A DNA stretch of 64,000 bases from Chryseobacterium herbae (lineage in GTDB: Bacteria > Bacteroidota > Bacteroidia > Flavobacteriales > Weeksellaceae): the NCBI RefSeq assembly GCF_025154075.1, contig NZ_JAOAMU010000009.1, positions 124,001 through 188,000 of the forward strand, read 5' to 3'. The notes below the pieces were generated by a model. That model saw only the letters and a program-made list of their open reading frames with translations, was not told where the DNA came from and did no database searches. The translations under genes were made by a program, and so were the position numbers. Shown here one piece after another: positions 8,692 to 18,500 of this stretch (the first letter of the stretch is position 1; every line of letters begins with the position of its first letter).

Positions 8692-9117
8692 TAAGTGATG
8701 CTTGTTTTATACCCATATAAGTAGACGATACTTTCAATTTGTTACAAGAACAATAATTTATTCGAATATTTTATTGTTTAATTAATTTCACCTTTGTTTA
8801 TAGTACATTACATTAAACTGTTTAACTGTAAGTGTGTTTTTTCATTTATTTTTTCTTCACAACCCCTTCTAAGCCATTATTCGTGCTGGTTTCATGTAAA
8901 TGTGGAAAACTTTTAGAGTTAAAACTCAGCCAATTAGTATTTACCCCTTTCAAAATCAGTTCTTTTTTTCGAACTTTGTCATTAGTTCTTTACAAGAAAC
9001 CTCCAGTCACCAATGTGAATATGTTTCTCACGTAAATACCAAACATACAAGAAGTTAAGCATTACTTCCACGTTATCCACAGTGATGCTGATTATTTAAT
9101 TTTAAAGATATTTTAAT
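8692..9117. other. Divergent promoter region between the export operon and nrdB
   Basis: About 425 bp without a gene. It must hold promoters for the leftward ABC operon and for rightward nrdB. The candidate -7 nearest to consensus for nrdB is gaactttg (8970-8977, one mismatch to TAnnTTTG). A perfect DnaA-box sequence is at 9073-9081. No NrdR-box pair was recognised. Confidence 0.45.
9073..9081 (+). promoter_or_regulatory. Perfect DnaA-box sequence upstream of nrdB
   Basis: TTATCCACA matches the strict DnaA consensus nine of nine and lies 37 bp before the nrdB ATG. In E. coli DnaA binds upstream of nrdAB and couples dNTP supply to replication, so a regulatory role is possible. A single 9-mer can occur by chance, and no second box was seen nearby. 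Confidence 0.4.
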
Positions 9118-10092
9118 ATGGGAATTTTCGATAAGAGAGTAAGTTACAAGCCATTTGAATACCCTGAGGTTCTTCAGTTTGTAGAGGCGATCAACAAATC
9201 GTTCTGGGTGCATTCGGAAGTGGATTTTACTGCAGATGTTCAGGATTTTCATTCGCAGTTAGAGCCGAACGAAAAACACGCTGTGAAAAATGCATTGCTT
9301 GCCATTGCACAGATCGAGGTGTCTGTAAAGACATTCTGGGGAAACCTATACAACCACTTACCAAAACCTGAACTGAATGGCCTTGGAGCTACTTTTGCAG
9401 AATGTGAATTTCGCCATTCCGAAGCCTATTCCCGTTTGGTAGAGGTATTGGGATATAATGAAGAGTTTACCAACGTCATAGAAATTCCTGCCGTAAAAAA
9501 GAGAATCGATTTCCTTTCAAACGTCTTGAAACATGCCAATTCCACTACACCGAAAGAATACGTATCTTCCCTTTTATTATTCAGTATCCTGATCGAAAAC
9601 GTATCGCTTTTCTCACAATTCGCGATCATCCTTTCTTTCACAAGATTCAAAGGATATATGAAGAACGTTTCCAATATCATCGCATGGACTTCTATCGACG
9701 AGCAAATTCACGCTAACGCCGGAATCTACCTGATCAACAAAATCCGTGAGGAACAACCTGATCTGTTAACAGATTCTGACATCGAAGACATCTACACCCT
9801 GGTAGATCAGTCTATCGAGTTGGAAGGTGAAATTTTAGACTGGATCTTTGAACTGGGAGAATTAACCGTTTTCTCAAAAGAAGATCTTCTGAACTTCATG
9901 AAATACCGTGTAGACGACAGCTTGAAGAAAATCGACATGGAAACCCGTTACAACGTTACTCCTGAGCAATACCGTCCAATGAAATGGTTTGAAGAGGAAG
10001 TTTTCGCGAACTCTATGGATGACTTCTTTGCAAAAAGACCGGTGGATTATACAAAACACGATAAGAGTATTACGGCGAACGATTTGTTTTAA
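9118..10092 (+). CDS. nrdB: Ribonucleotide reductase beta subunit, class Id-like
   Basis: Radical-generating subunit of class I ribonucleotide reductase, 324 residues. The six metal ligands are visible: E67, E97 and H100 (ECEFRHSEAY), E160, E195 and H198 (SIDEQIH). A tyrosine is at 104, the position of the radical tyrosine. In the characterised Flavobacterium johnsoniae class Id beta protein the equivalent tyrosine is also number 104 and is not oxidised; a dimanganese centre activated by superoxide initiates catalysis instead. The matching numbering and the absence of an ATP-cone suggest the same class here. No nrdI is adjacent, which also fits Id. It forms a unit with the small gene at 10219 and nrdA. 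Confidence 0.93.
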   Translation: MGIFDKRVSYKPFEYPEVLQFVEAINKSFWVHSEVDFTADVQDFHSQLEPNEKHAVKNALLAIAQIEVSVKTFWGNLYNHLPKPELNGLGATFAECEFRHSEAYSRLVEVLGYNEEFTNVIEIPAVKKRIDFLSNVLKHANSTTPKEYVSSLLLFSILIENVSLFSQFAIILSFTRFKGYMKNVSNIIAWTSIDEQIHANAGIYLINKIREEQPDLLTDSDIEDIYTLVDQSIELEGEILDWIFELGELTVFSKEDLLNFMKYRVDDSLKKIDMETRYNVTPEQYRPMKWFEEEVFANSMDDFFAKRPVDYTKHDKSITANDLF

Positions 10093-10218
10093 TATCAATG
10101 TGGGTGGGCGCGAGTGAAGCGAGCGTCAAAGCAGATAGTATTAGCAATAATATTCAATTTGCATCATCTTAATAAGTTTTCGTTCCCTGGAATAACACGA
10201 TAATTCAAAGCACAAAAA

Positions 10219-10506
10219 ATGATTAATGTAATCGTAACCTACACCGTAAACCCTGAATACGTTTCAGAAAACAAAATCCATATTCAAAAGTTTCTGGATG
10301 ATTTTAAAAATCTGGATCAGGAGGCATTTGAGTATAAGGTTTATGTAAAAGAAGACGGTGTTACTTTTTTACATTATTCAAACTATATCAATGAAGAGGT
10401 TCAGCATGAGGTTTTAAATGTACCGTCTTTTAAAGAGTTTCAACGATTAAGAGACGAAAGCGGACTGAACGGCACGCACAAAGTGGAAATTTTACAATCA
10501 ATATAA
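10219..10506 (+). CDS. Small ABM-fold-like protein between nrdB and nrdA
   Basis: A 95-residue cytosolic protein opening with INVIVTYTVNPEYVSENK and containing an acidic middle and the segment VPSFKEFQRLRDESGL. Size and pattern (strand, helix, strand, strand, helix) resemble the dimeric alpha/beta-barrel (antibiotic biosynthesis monooxygenase/YgiN) fold, though this is only a shape match. It lies 126 bp after nrdB and 57 bp before nrdA on the same strand. Whether it acts in nucleotide reduction or merely shares the transcript cannot be told. Confidence 0.55.
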   Translation: MINVIVTYTVNPEYVSENKIHIQKFLDDFKNLDQEAFEYKVYVKEDGVTFLHYSNYINEEVQHEVLNVPSFKEFQRLRDESGLNGTHKVEILQSI

Positions 10507-10563
10507 AAAGCAACAAAATTCCGAAGCATAAAAACTGCCCCGGAATTCGAAAATATAACATCT

Positions 10564-12222
10564 ATGGAAGAGCAAAATTCAAATATATGGTGGCTCAATG
10601 AAGAGTCTGAGCAGATGCTGAACAGAGGATATCTCCTAAAGGGAGAAACTGTGGACGGAGCCATCGACAGAATTACAACGGCAGCTGCAAAAAAATTATA
10701 CAAACCTGAATTACAGGCTGCTTTCAAAGAAATGATCACCAAAGGATGGATCAGTTTCTCATCTCCCGTATGGGCGAATATGGGAACACAGAGAGGTCTT
10801 CCTATTTCTTGTTTCAACGTACACATTCCAGATAGCATTGAAGGCATTACCCACAAAATGGGTGAAGTAATCATGCAGACGAAGATCGGAGGTGGAACCT
10901 CAGGATATTTCGGGGAATTGAGAAACAGAGGTACTGCCGTAACAGATAACGGAAAATCTTCAGGAGCGGTTTCGTTCATGAAATTATTCGATACCGCAAT
11001 GGATGTCGTTTCTCAGGGAGGTGTAAGAAGAGGTGCTTTTGCTGCTTATCTGGATATTGACCATGGTGATATTGAAGAATTCTTATCCATCAAAGATATC
11101 GGAAGCCCGATCCAGAACTTATTTACAGGAATTTGTGTTCCTGATTACTGGATGCAGGATATGATCGATGGTGATATGGATAAGCGAAAAATCTGGGCAA
11201 GAGTTCTTGAAAGCCGCCAGCAGAAAGGTCTTCCATACATTTTCTTTACCGATAACGTTAACAGAAACAAGCCGCAGGTTTATAAAGATCTTGGAATGCC
11301 TGTCAATGCTAGTAACCTTTGCTCTGAAATCATGCTTCCTTCTACCAGAGAAGAATCTTTCATCTGCTGTCTGTCTTCCATGAACCTGGAACTGTATGAC
11401 GAGTGGAAAGATACAGACGCTGTAAAACTGGCTGTTTACTTCCTCGATGCAGTCTTAACTGAATTCATCGAAAAAACAGAAGGAAACTATTATCTACAAG
11501 GAGCCAGAAACTTCGCATTACGCCACAGAGCGCTTGGATTGGGAGTTTTAGGATACCACTCTTATTTACAGAAAAATATGATTCCGTTTGAAAGTTTTGA
11601 AGCGACTCAGTTCAATGCAAGAGCTTTCAGACACATCAAAGAGCAGGCAGAAACTGCTTCAAGAGAATTAGCAAACATATACGGTGAACCAGAATTATTG
11701 AAAGGATACGGATTGAGAAATACCACAACAATGGCTATTGCTCCTACGACTTCAAGTTCTGCGATCCTGGGACAGACTTCTCCGGGAATCGAGCCGTTTG
11801 CGTCCAACTATTACAAAGCAGGTCTTGCGAAAGGAAACTTTATGCGTAAGAACAAATATCTGGCTAAATTACTGGAAGAAAAAGGTTTGGACAACGAAGA
11901 AACATGGAGAACGATCATGCTGAACCACGGTTCTGTACAGCATTTGAAAGAGCTTACCGATGAGGAGAAAGCAGTATTCAAAACGTTCAAAGAGATCTCT
12001 CCGATGGAAATTATCTCTCAGGCTGCCCAAAGACAGCAGTATATCGACCAGGCTCAGTCTCTGAACTTACAGATCCCATCTACAATGCCGGTAAAAGACG
12101 TCAACTATCTTTACATCGAAGCATGGAAAAAAGGAGTAAAAACACTTTATTATCAAAGAAGTTCTTCAGTTTCTAAGGAAATGATGGTTAATTTCGTGAG
12201 CTGTTCTGCTTGTGAGGCATAA
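10564..12222 (+). CDS. nrdA: Ribonucleotide reductase alpha subunit, short form without ATP-cone
   Basis: Catalytic subunit that reduces ribonucleoside diphosphates. Visible residues: C83 of the redox pair (GLPISCFNV), the active-site loop N251-L-C253-S-E255 (thiyl-radical cysteine plus Asn and Glu), a Cys pair at 268-269, the loop APTTSSSAILG, the paired radical-transfer tyrosines Y529-Y530, and the C-terminal redox cysteines C547 and C550 (CSACEA). At 552 residues it is about 200 shorter than E. coli NrdA, and the N-terminal ATP-cone is absent, so the usual dATP off-switch must be missing or lie elsewhere. It is followed by a strong terminator. Confidence 0.93.
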   Translation: MEEQNSNIWWLNEESEQMLNRGYLLKGETVDGAIDRITTAAAKKLYKPELQAAFKEMITKGWISFSSPVWANMGTQRGLPISCFNVHIPDSIEGITHKMGEVIMQTKIGGGTSGYFGELRNRGTAVTDNGKSSGAVSFMKLFDTAMDVVSQGGVRRGAFAAYLDIDHGDIEEFLSIKDIGSPIQNLFTGICVPDYWMQDMIDGDMDKRKIWARVLESRQQKGLPYIFFTDNVNRNKPQVYKDLGMPVNASNLCSEIMLPSTREESFICCLSSMNLELYDEWKDTDAVKLAVYFLDAVLTEFIEKTEGNYYLQGARNFALRHRALGLGVLGYHSYLQKNMIPFESFEATQFNARAFRHIKEQAETASRELANIYGEPELLKGYGLRNTTTMAIAPTTSSSAILGQTSPGIEPFASNYYKAGLAKGNFMRKNKYLAKLLEEKGLDNEETWRTIMLNHGSVQHLKELTDEEKAVFKTFKEISPMEIISQAAQRQQYIDQAQSLNLQIPSTMPVKDVNYLYIEAWKKGVKTLYYQRSSSVSKEMMVNFVSCSACEA

Positions 12223-12254
12223 GACTTAATAAATAATAAACATCAGCATATAGT

Positions 12255-12278
12255 AAAGCACGCTTTTCAGCGTGCTTT
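12255..12278 (+). terminator. Intrinsic terminator of the nrd operon
   Basis: Arms aaagcacgc (12255-12263) and gcgtgcttt (12270-12278) pair perfectly around ttttca and run into a T tract, 33 bp after the nrdA stop. Confidence 0.85.
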
Positions 12279-13015
12279 TTTTATTTCAAAAAATTTAACA
12301 TCAGGAATAAATAACACATATTCTGGGAAATGCTAGCTATAAAGTACTATAAAAAAGCTCATAAACAGATGAATATGAATTTTAACAAAAATTTAACATT
12401 TACATTTTAAAAAGTTATTTTCCGTTAATCATTCATGAACATTGAAAATATCAGCCTTCCACTCCCCGACCAGTGAATCAAGTCCCTCTACTAAAGGCTT
12501 TCCGTTATTAATATCAATCAATTTTATATACATTTGTTTAAAATCTACTAAACAAATTAACTTTTTAATGAAAATATTATTTTAAAATCAGACTTTTCTT
12601 GATATTAAATAATAACAGAAACACAATTGAGACTTCTATTTAATACAGGTAATCTGCTATGATTTTTTAGTGAATATCCTATGTTATTAAAATTAAACAT
12701 TTACAAGCAAAATAGACCCATAAGTGAAAATAATGCATTTTTTAATTATACTGAGAAATTAAACTTTCTTCACTATACAAAATAAAAAGGGAGAATATAG
12801 AAATGTATTAAAATAAACAAAAACACACAAAACACTTGTATACAATTCACTAAATGATGAATTTAAACACAACACAAATTTAGAAATTAAAATTAATCAT
12901 AAACAAATATCAGTTACAATATAAAATACACAAAAACTTCATATTAAACATTTAATTTTCTATTGGCAAGAAGTTTGTTAATAGTACAAAACACACAAAA
13001 AAAATTATTTCGAAC
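12279..13015. other. Long AT-rich non-coding stretch
   Basis: About 740 bp with no supported gene, markedly richer in A and T than the flanks, especially from 12580 on. It has repeated cacaaaac- and aatta-like words and no RNA fold that I could recognise. The promoter for the two secreted-protein genes at 13016 must lie here, but no convincing TAnnTTTG with a good spacing stands out. Confidence 0.4.
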
Positions 13016-13588
13016 ATGTACAAAATTATTACTTTAGTTTTGGTAATGGCTTTTTGCTCCATTACTGCACAGGTGGGTATCAACACTTCTTCACCTAATC
13101 CAAGCTCCGTTTTAGACGTCACAAGTACTTCCAAAGGAGTTTTACTACCAAGAATCAGCAATCTTTCATTAGTCACCAATCCGGCAACAGGCCTCGTTAT
13201 TTTTGACACAAACAAAAAATGTATCAGTCAGAATGTAGGTACTCCTGCAGCTCCGGACTGGGTATGTCTTTCTCCGTATGTAGCTAAATTTTTCTACATG
13301 CCAAGCGTAGTTTTTGATACTACCACTACCGGAACCGGACAAACGAAAGATCTGTACACCATGTATAAAAACCAGTTTTCGAACGTACCGACTAATGCAA
13401 GAAGTGCATCAGCGCCTGCTTCGATTCCGTTTTTTCCCAATGCAACAGATCTGTACTATTATGTAACGGGCTATGATACTTCTGTTTTCAAAATCAACAG
13501 CATCAGCAGCACGGGCGTATTGAATTACGATGTTTTATCAAATGCTACTTCAGCGTCTTTCATCAACATCGTATTTGTTGTAAAATAA
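13016..13588 (+). CDS. Secreted hypothetical protein with VGINTSSP start
   Basis: A 190-residue exported protein with a signal peptide (about residues 1-18, ending SITAQ). The mature start VGINTSSPNPSSVLDVTSTS followed by KGVLLPRISNLS is a recurrent opening in exported flavobacterial proteins. The remaining 120 residues contain two Cys (near residues 63 and 82) and no domain I know. It lies 6 bp upstream of the lectin/fibril gene and is surely co-transcribed, so the pair probably works together at the cell surface. Confidence 0.65.
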   Translation: MYKIITLVLVMAFCSITAQVGINTSSPNPSSVLDVTSTSKGVLLPRISNLSLVTNPATGLVIFDTNKKCISQNVGTPAAPDWVCLSPYVAKFFYMPSVVFDTTTTGTGQTKDLYTMYKNQFSNVPTNARSASAPASIPFFPNATDLYYYVTGYDTSVFKINSISSTGVLNYDVLSNATSASFINIVFVVK

Positions 13589-13594
13589 GCAGCT

Positions 13595-15163
13595 ATGAAA
13601 AAGAATTATAAAGGGCTGTCCCTGATGAGCCTGGTTTTCGTACTGCTTACCCATTTCGTGTATGCGCAGACAGATAGTACTGAAGTAGCCAGTATTTACG
13701 GGTTTTATTCCTATTCGAGTTCGCTGATGAATGCTTCTTCGGCCTCAGAACTTTCAATACAGGGAAATGCCTCACATACGGCTACCGGAGTACAGCTTAC
13801 GCCCGCCAGTTCGGGGCAGTTTGGAGGATTGTTTATCAACGGAAGAACTTTCACTTCGGTTAACGGACTTCATGTTGAATTTGAATATGAGATGAAAAAT
13901 GGAACTGCCTTAGGGGGTACTTTTGGAGATGGTTTATCATTCTTCCTTTATGACGGAGCCGTCACCAGCCCTACCATAGGATCACCTGGTGCCGGAATCG
14001 GATATTCTTACAACAGAACAAAGGATACTTATGCCAGCCAGAGAAAAGCAGGTTTATCAGGAGCTTATCTGGGTATTGCACTGGATGAGTTCGGGAATTT
14101 TAAATCCAAACGTTTTCAGGGCGACTCCAGAGTGAATGGTATTTCAGGCGTAACATGGAGCCAAGCGGCCAGTCATGTCACTTTAAGAGGGGCAAGAGGG
14201 GCTGCGATCAATACAACAGGTCTCGGAGCCGGATTTACAGGATATCCTGTTTTGGTAACCCGTTCTACCTTAAGCAACACGGGAGCTGTGGGTAGAATCC
14301 TACAGGCTGACAGAAGCTACTTAGCGACTTCCAATACGCTGGCCTCCGTTTTTGACCTCAGAAACAATGCCGGAGAATTCAGAAAAGTCTATCTTGACCT
14401 GATTCCGCATTTTACCAGCCCGACAACAACGGATGGATTTGATATCAAAGTGGATATTCAGACCACTCAAAACGGAACTCCTACAAATATTATCAACTAT
14501 TATCATTATAAAACTTCAGTGCCTTACACTGAAAATGCGAATCCGCAGACTTCTGATTTTAATACTTCAGATACGGAAGGAACCGCCACTTCTCAAACAC
14601 TGGACGCAACAGTTCCGGCTGTTCTGAAGTTAGGTTTTGCAGCCGCTACAGGAGCCGCGTTTCAGCAGCATATCATCAGAAATGTGAAATTAACGCTTCC
14701 TTATGCAGCCGTGACGAACGATGATGTGACTTCTACCTGTAAGTTTCAGCCTGTGAATATTCCGGTTTTCGCTAATGATATAGCCTATAAGGGAGCTATC
14801 AGCATTACAACTCCGCCTACGGCAAGCAATACAAATATCGATTATTCAACCTTCAGTTTTACAAAAAGCAGTGATACAGATCTTACGCTGTACCGCAAAA
14901 AAGTAACTCCACAGGGAACATGGACTTATAATAAATCGACTGGTATTGTGACTTTCAATCCTTCAAGCGGATTTACGGGAACAGCTACAATGACGTACAC
15001 CGCAAAAGGAAGAACGGTAAAAGATTCAAACGGAAAGATCATTGAACCTTATGGTGACACCGCTTACCGCTCGGTTCCGGCAACCATCACTGTCAATCTA
15101 AAAACCACAGGATGTATCTATTCCGTGATTTCCAACAGAATGGTAACACAGGGTGTAAAATAA
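13595..15163 (+). CDS. Secreted L-type-lectin and CshA-fibril-like adhesin
   Basis: A 522-residue exported protein (signal peptide ending FVYAQ). Residues about 30-200 read like a bacterial L-type lectin sandwich (GDGLSFFLYDGA, then GLSGAYLGIALDEFGNF). The region from about 375 to 510 reads like a CshA-type fibril repeat (NIPVFANDI, then GTWTYNKSTGIVTFNPSSGF, then TATMTYTAKG). Sugar binding plus fibril modules suggest an adhesin. The C-terminus after the repeat is short and shows no type IX sorting domain, so the export route past the periplasm is unclear. Co-transcribed with the small secreted protein before it. Confidence 0.7.
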   Translation: MKKNYKGLSLMSLVFVLLTHFVYAQTDSTEVASIYGFYSYSSSLMNASSASELSIQGNASHTATGVQLTPASSGQFGGLFINGRTFTSVNGLHVEFEYEMKNGTALGGTFGDGLSFFLYDGAVTSPTIGSPGAGIGYSYNRTKDTYASQRKAGLSGAYLGIALDEFGNFKSKRFQGDSRVNGISGVTWSQAASHVTLRGARGAAINTTGLGAGFTGYPVLVTRSTLSNTGAVGRILQADRSYLATSNTLASVFDLRNNAGEFRKVYLDLIPHFTSPTTTDGFDIKVDIQTTQNGTPTNIINYYHYKTSVPYTENANPQTSDFNTSDTEGTATSQTLDATVPAVLKLGFAAATGAAFQQHIIRNVKLTLPYAAVTNDDVTSTCKFQPVNIPVFANDIAYKGAISITTPPTASNTNIDYSTFSFTKSSDTDLTLYRKKVTPQGTWTYNKSTGIVTFNPSSGFTGTATMTYTAKGRTVKDSNGKIIEPYGDTAYRSVPATITVNLKTTGCIYSVISNRMVTQGVK

Positions 15164-15204
15164 GACACAGAAGAAAACACAAATACCATTATAAAAAAGC
15201 AGCA

Positions 15205-15232
15205 AAAAACCATAGACTTTTCTATGGTTTTT
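15205..15232 (+). terminator. Intrinsic terminator of the adhesin operon
   Basis: A perfect 12-bp stem (15205-15216 with 15221-15232, loop cttt) flanked by A and T tracts, 41 bp after the adhesin stop. Confidence 0.85.
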
Positions 15233-15419
15233 GTTTTATAATACCTGGGTTATCAGATTGTTTGAAGATATTCTGTTTGTGTATATTATTTTTAATGTGA
15301 TGCAAAAAAACTCTATTGATGCTGTTATTTCTTCGATCGCAAAGCGCGCAAGGTTTTTAAACTATATGAATATTTAAGGCGCAAGAAAATCAGAGGTTTT
15401 CAGCAAGGGGAATGATGAG

Positions 15420-15452
15420 ATTGCTTCGTCGCTACGCTCCTCGCAATGACGA
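15420..15452. repeat. Short GC-rich intergenic element
   Basis: In an AT-rich gap, the GC-rich run containing ttcgtcgctacgctcctcgc stands out. It can fold on itself only weakly. I recall similar strings as dispersed intergenic elements of bacterial genomes, but no second copy was noticed in this window, so its repeat nature is inferred. Confidence 0.3.
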
Positions 15453-15482
15453 TGTGATCAATTCTGTTACAATTATAAAAAA

Positions 15483-15511
15483 AACGACCCGGAAAGAAAA
15501 TCCGGATCGTT
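15483..15511 (-). terminator. Intrinsic terminator of the TonB-dependent receptor gene
   Basis: Arms 15483-15493 and 15501-15511 (aacgacccgga with tccggatcgtt, one mismatch). On the minus strand the hairpin is followed by a run of eight T. It lies 37 bp past the receptor stop. Confidence 0.8.
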
Positions 15512-15547
15512 GAAAAAATTATAAGTAAAAAAATGAAAGACTAATGA

Positions 15548-18500
15548 TTAAAAATTATATCTCACTCCCAACTGCGCCTGGAATCTCGATGCAAACTGAT
15601 CAATGGTATAAGGCAGCCCCGGTGTTTTGAAATTATAGGTAGGATCACCTGCAGAAGGCTGACCGGCCGCTACATTTCCAACTTTCGTAAGCCCTACACT
15701 GGCGGTAGAGTTAAAGGTATTGGGTACAAAATATACTTTACCCCAATCTTTATTCAGCAAATTGGTAAGATTGATAATGCTTATTGAAATCTGGATATTA
15801 TTTTTAGATTTTTCGCTGAGTCTGATCTCATCCATAATTTTGAAATCGGCCTGAATATTCCATGGCGTAACATCACCGTTTCTTTCTGTGAATTTTCCTC
15901 TTCTGGAGTTCAGATATTTATTTCCACCCACAAAATTCTCATAATCTGCGATTTGCTGTTGGGCAGTTACCAGGACATTTCCTGCTGCATCTTTTATAGG
16001 AACGATATATTTGGCGGCTTCTGCAGCATCTTTAAACACATAAGAAAGTCCTGCGGCCTGACCTGTATTCGCAATCGTGCTGTTTACAAATCCCCAGCTG
16101 AAAGGGTTTCCGGATTGAGCGTTAAAGTATACGTTAGCAGATAATCTGTTGGATTTTGAAAGTTCAAGACTGTATCCCAGATTGGCTACTACTCTGTTTT
16201 TGATGGCAAAATTGGAGGTTGTAAGCTTAGGATCATTCGGAGTCAGAGACTGATTCATCTGCCAGTTGCTCTCCATTGAATTTCTGATTCCGTTGGTAAT
16301 GTCTTTTGCATCACCATACGTATAGGCTACGAAGAAATTAAACCCGAAATTATAAGATTTGGAAATCTGCGCCGTCAGGTTGTAACGGTATCCTTCCTTG
16401 GTGTTGGACAAAAGATAGGCATTCGAGAAATTGCTGTTGATATTGGTTGTATACACCGGCATTTCGTGATTGGTATCATAGCTGAAATACGTCACATTAT
16501 CCGTTTTATTCACCTGCTGGAATTTCAGGTCATAAAGTACCTTTGTGTAAATCCCTTCCAGCGTAAGTTTGTATCCCGCCAATGTATAATCAAAGGCTAA
16601 AGAGCTTCTCCATACTCGCGGCATTTTAAAATTGTTGTCTATAAGGTCTACCTGAACCTTTGAAGAGTTCTGCCATTTCGGGAAATTACCGCTTACCAGA
16701 GGATCTCCATTAGCAGACAGCTGAGCAGCAGTCGGAGCATTATAATCGTAGCTTCCGAAACCTACACCATCATTATAATAAGCATACCCTAACCATGCAA
16801 AAGGAATTCTGCCCACAAAAATACCCGAACCTCCTCTTAAAACCATAGACCTGTCTTCCGTAAGATCGAGATTAAATCCTAATCTCGGAGAAATTGTAGG
16901 TTTATTGAGATAATCATTCGAAAGTTGGCCTAGCGGCGTATAGGTGTAGGTATTTCCAAAATTCGGATCCTGAGGTGAGTTCTGTACCTTCGTACTTAAA
17001 TTAGGCTTATTAGGAAGATCTGTGTAATCTACTCTTACGCCCGGTGATAATCTTAACCTCCCCCAATTGATCTCATCCTGAAAATACACGGAGAAAAGAT
17101 TGACTTTATATTGTGCATAAGGATTGTCAAAGAGTGTTTCTCTGCTTTCTCCGTTAAAAGGATATGTCCCTCTGATTCTTGATGGGTTAGAATTATAGAA
17201 ATCGGTCAGGTTTTTATAGGAGATCCTTCCGTTCAGGGCATTAACAAAGCCGTAATTGATGTTGTACAGCTCATTATGGGTTCCCAGTAAGAACGTGTGG
17301 TGTCCGGCTTTATAGGTAAGATTGTCTGTGATCTCAAAGGTTTTCTGTCTCATATTGAAAACAGTGGCTTCCCGATCATTCCCCAGGAGAAGAGTTCCTC
17401 CGTTATAGGAAATTTCCACCTGCGGAAACATGGCATTCCCGGAAGTAGGATCTCTGTAATCATGGATGGAAGAATATCCAACGACTAAATTATTATTCCA
17501 TTTATCATTAAAACGGCTTTTCAACTCCAATGTTGTGGTGGACGCATTATTTTTCTGAATAAAATCCATGCTCGAAAATCTGAAGTTTGCTCCATCTCGT
17601 TCAAGATTCGAGGCCTGTGAAAACACCGTATTGTTTTTAATGGATAAGGTGTGTTTGTCATTGATTTTCCAGTCTAATTTATTAAAAAGCTTGGCACTTT
17701 CTGAAAAGTTGTTGTAGCTGTCGAAGCTTCCTACATTAAAGCCGTATTTATTTTTTACAAAATCAGAGATCTGTTGAGCTACAGCGTCATTCACTAAAGC
17801 ATTGGGATCATTGGCGTTATAAAATACAGGATCTGTTCTTTTGGTATATTCAAGATTTGTGAACAGGAAAACTTTGTCTTTTACCACTGGTAGTCCTACT
17901 CTTCCTCCATAAATCATATCCTGAAAAGCGCTCGGCATCTTTGAATTGTCTCCCACTCTGTTGTTTCCGGTAATGGAAGCATTTCTTCCGTATCCATAAA
18001 TAGATCCTGTCACTTCATTGCTTCCGCTTCGGGTTACTGCGTTAATACTTCCCCCCAGGAAATTCCCAAGTTTTACATCATAAGGTGCAATATACACCTG
18101 CACATCCTGAATAGCATCCAGACTTATCGAATTCGAACGGGTGCTGCTTCCCGGCATTCCGGAAGTTCCTGTCTGACCTCCCAAAGACGGACTGAAGCCG
18201 ATTGCATCGTTATTGATAGATCCGTCGATCGTAACGTTGTTGTATCTGAAATTGGTTCCGTTGAAAGAATTATTGGCACTCTGCGGAATAAGTTTGGTCA
18301 CATCCTGAATTCCCCTGTTGATATTGGGAAGTCCAGAAATCTGAGCCTGGCTGATTCCAACACCATATTTCGCACCGGTCTTTTTAGAAGTGATCTTCAC
18401 TTCATCAATCGTTTTTTCACCCCTATTGACTTCAACTACCGGCAAATCATTGTTTCCCAGTGAAAGCTGCACATTGGTATTAGAATAAATAATCTGTTTC

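Noticed and set aside
9073..9081. DnaA box as part of a replication origin
   Set aside because: Only one box was seen, with no cluster, no AT-rich unwinding element tied to it, and no dnaA or dnaN nearby.
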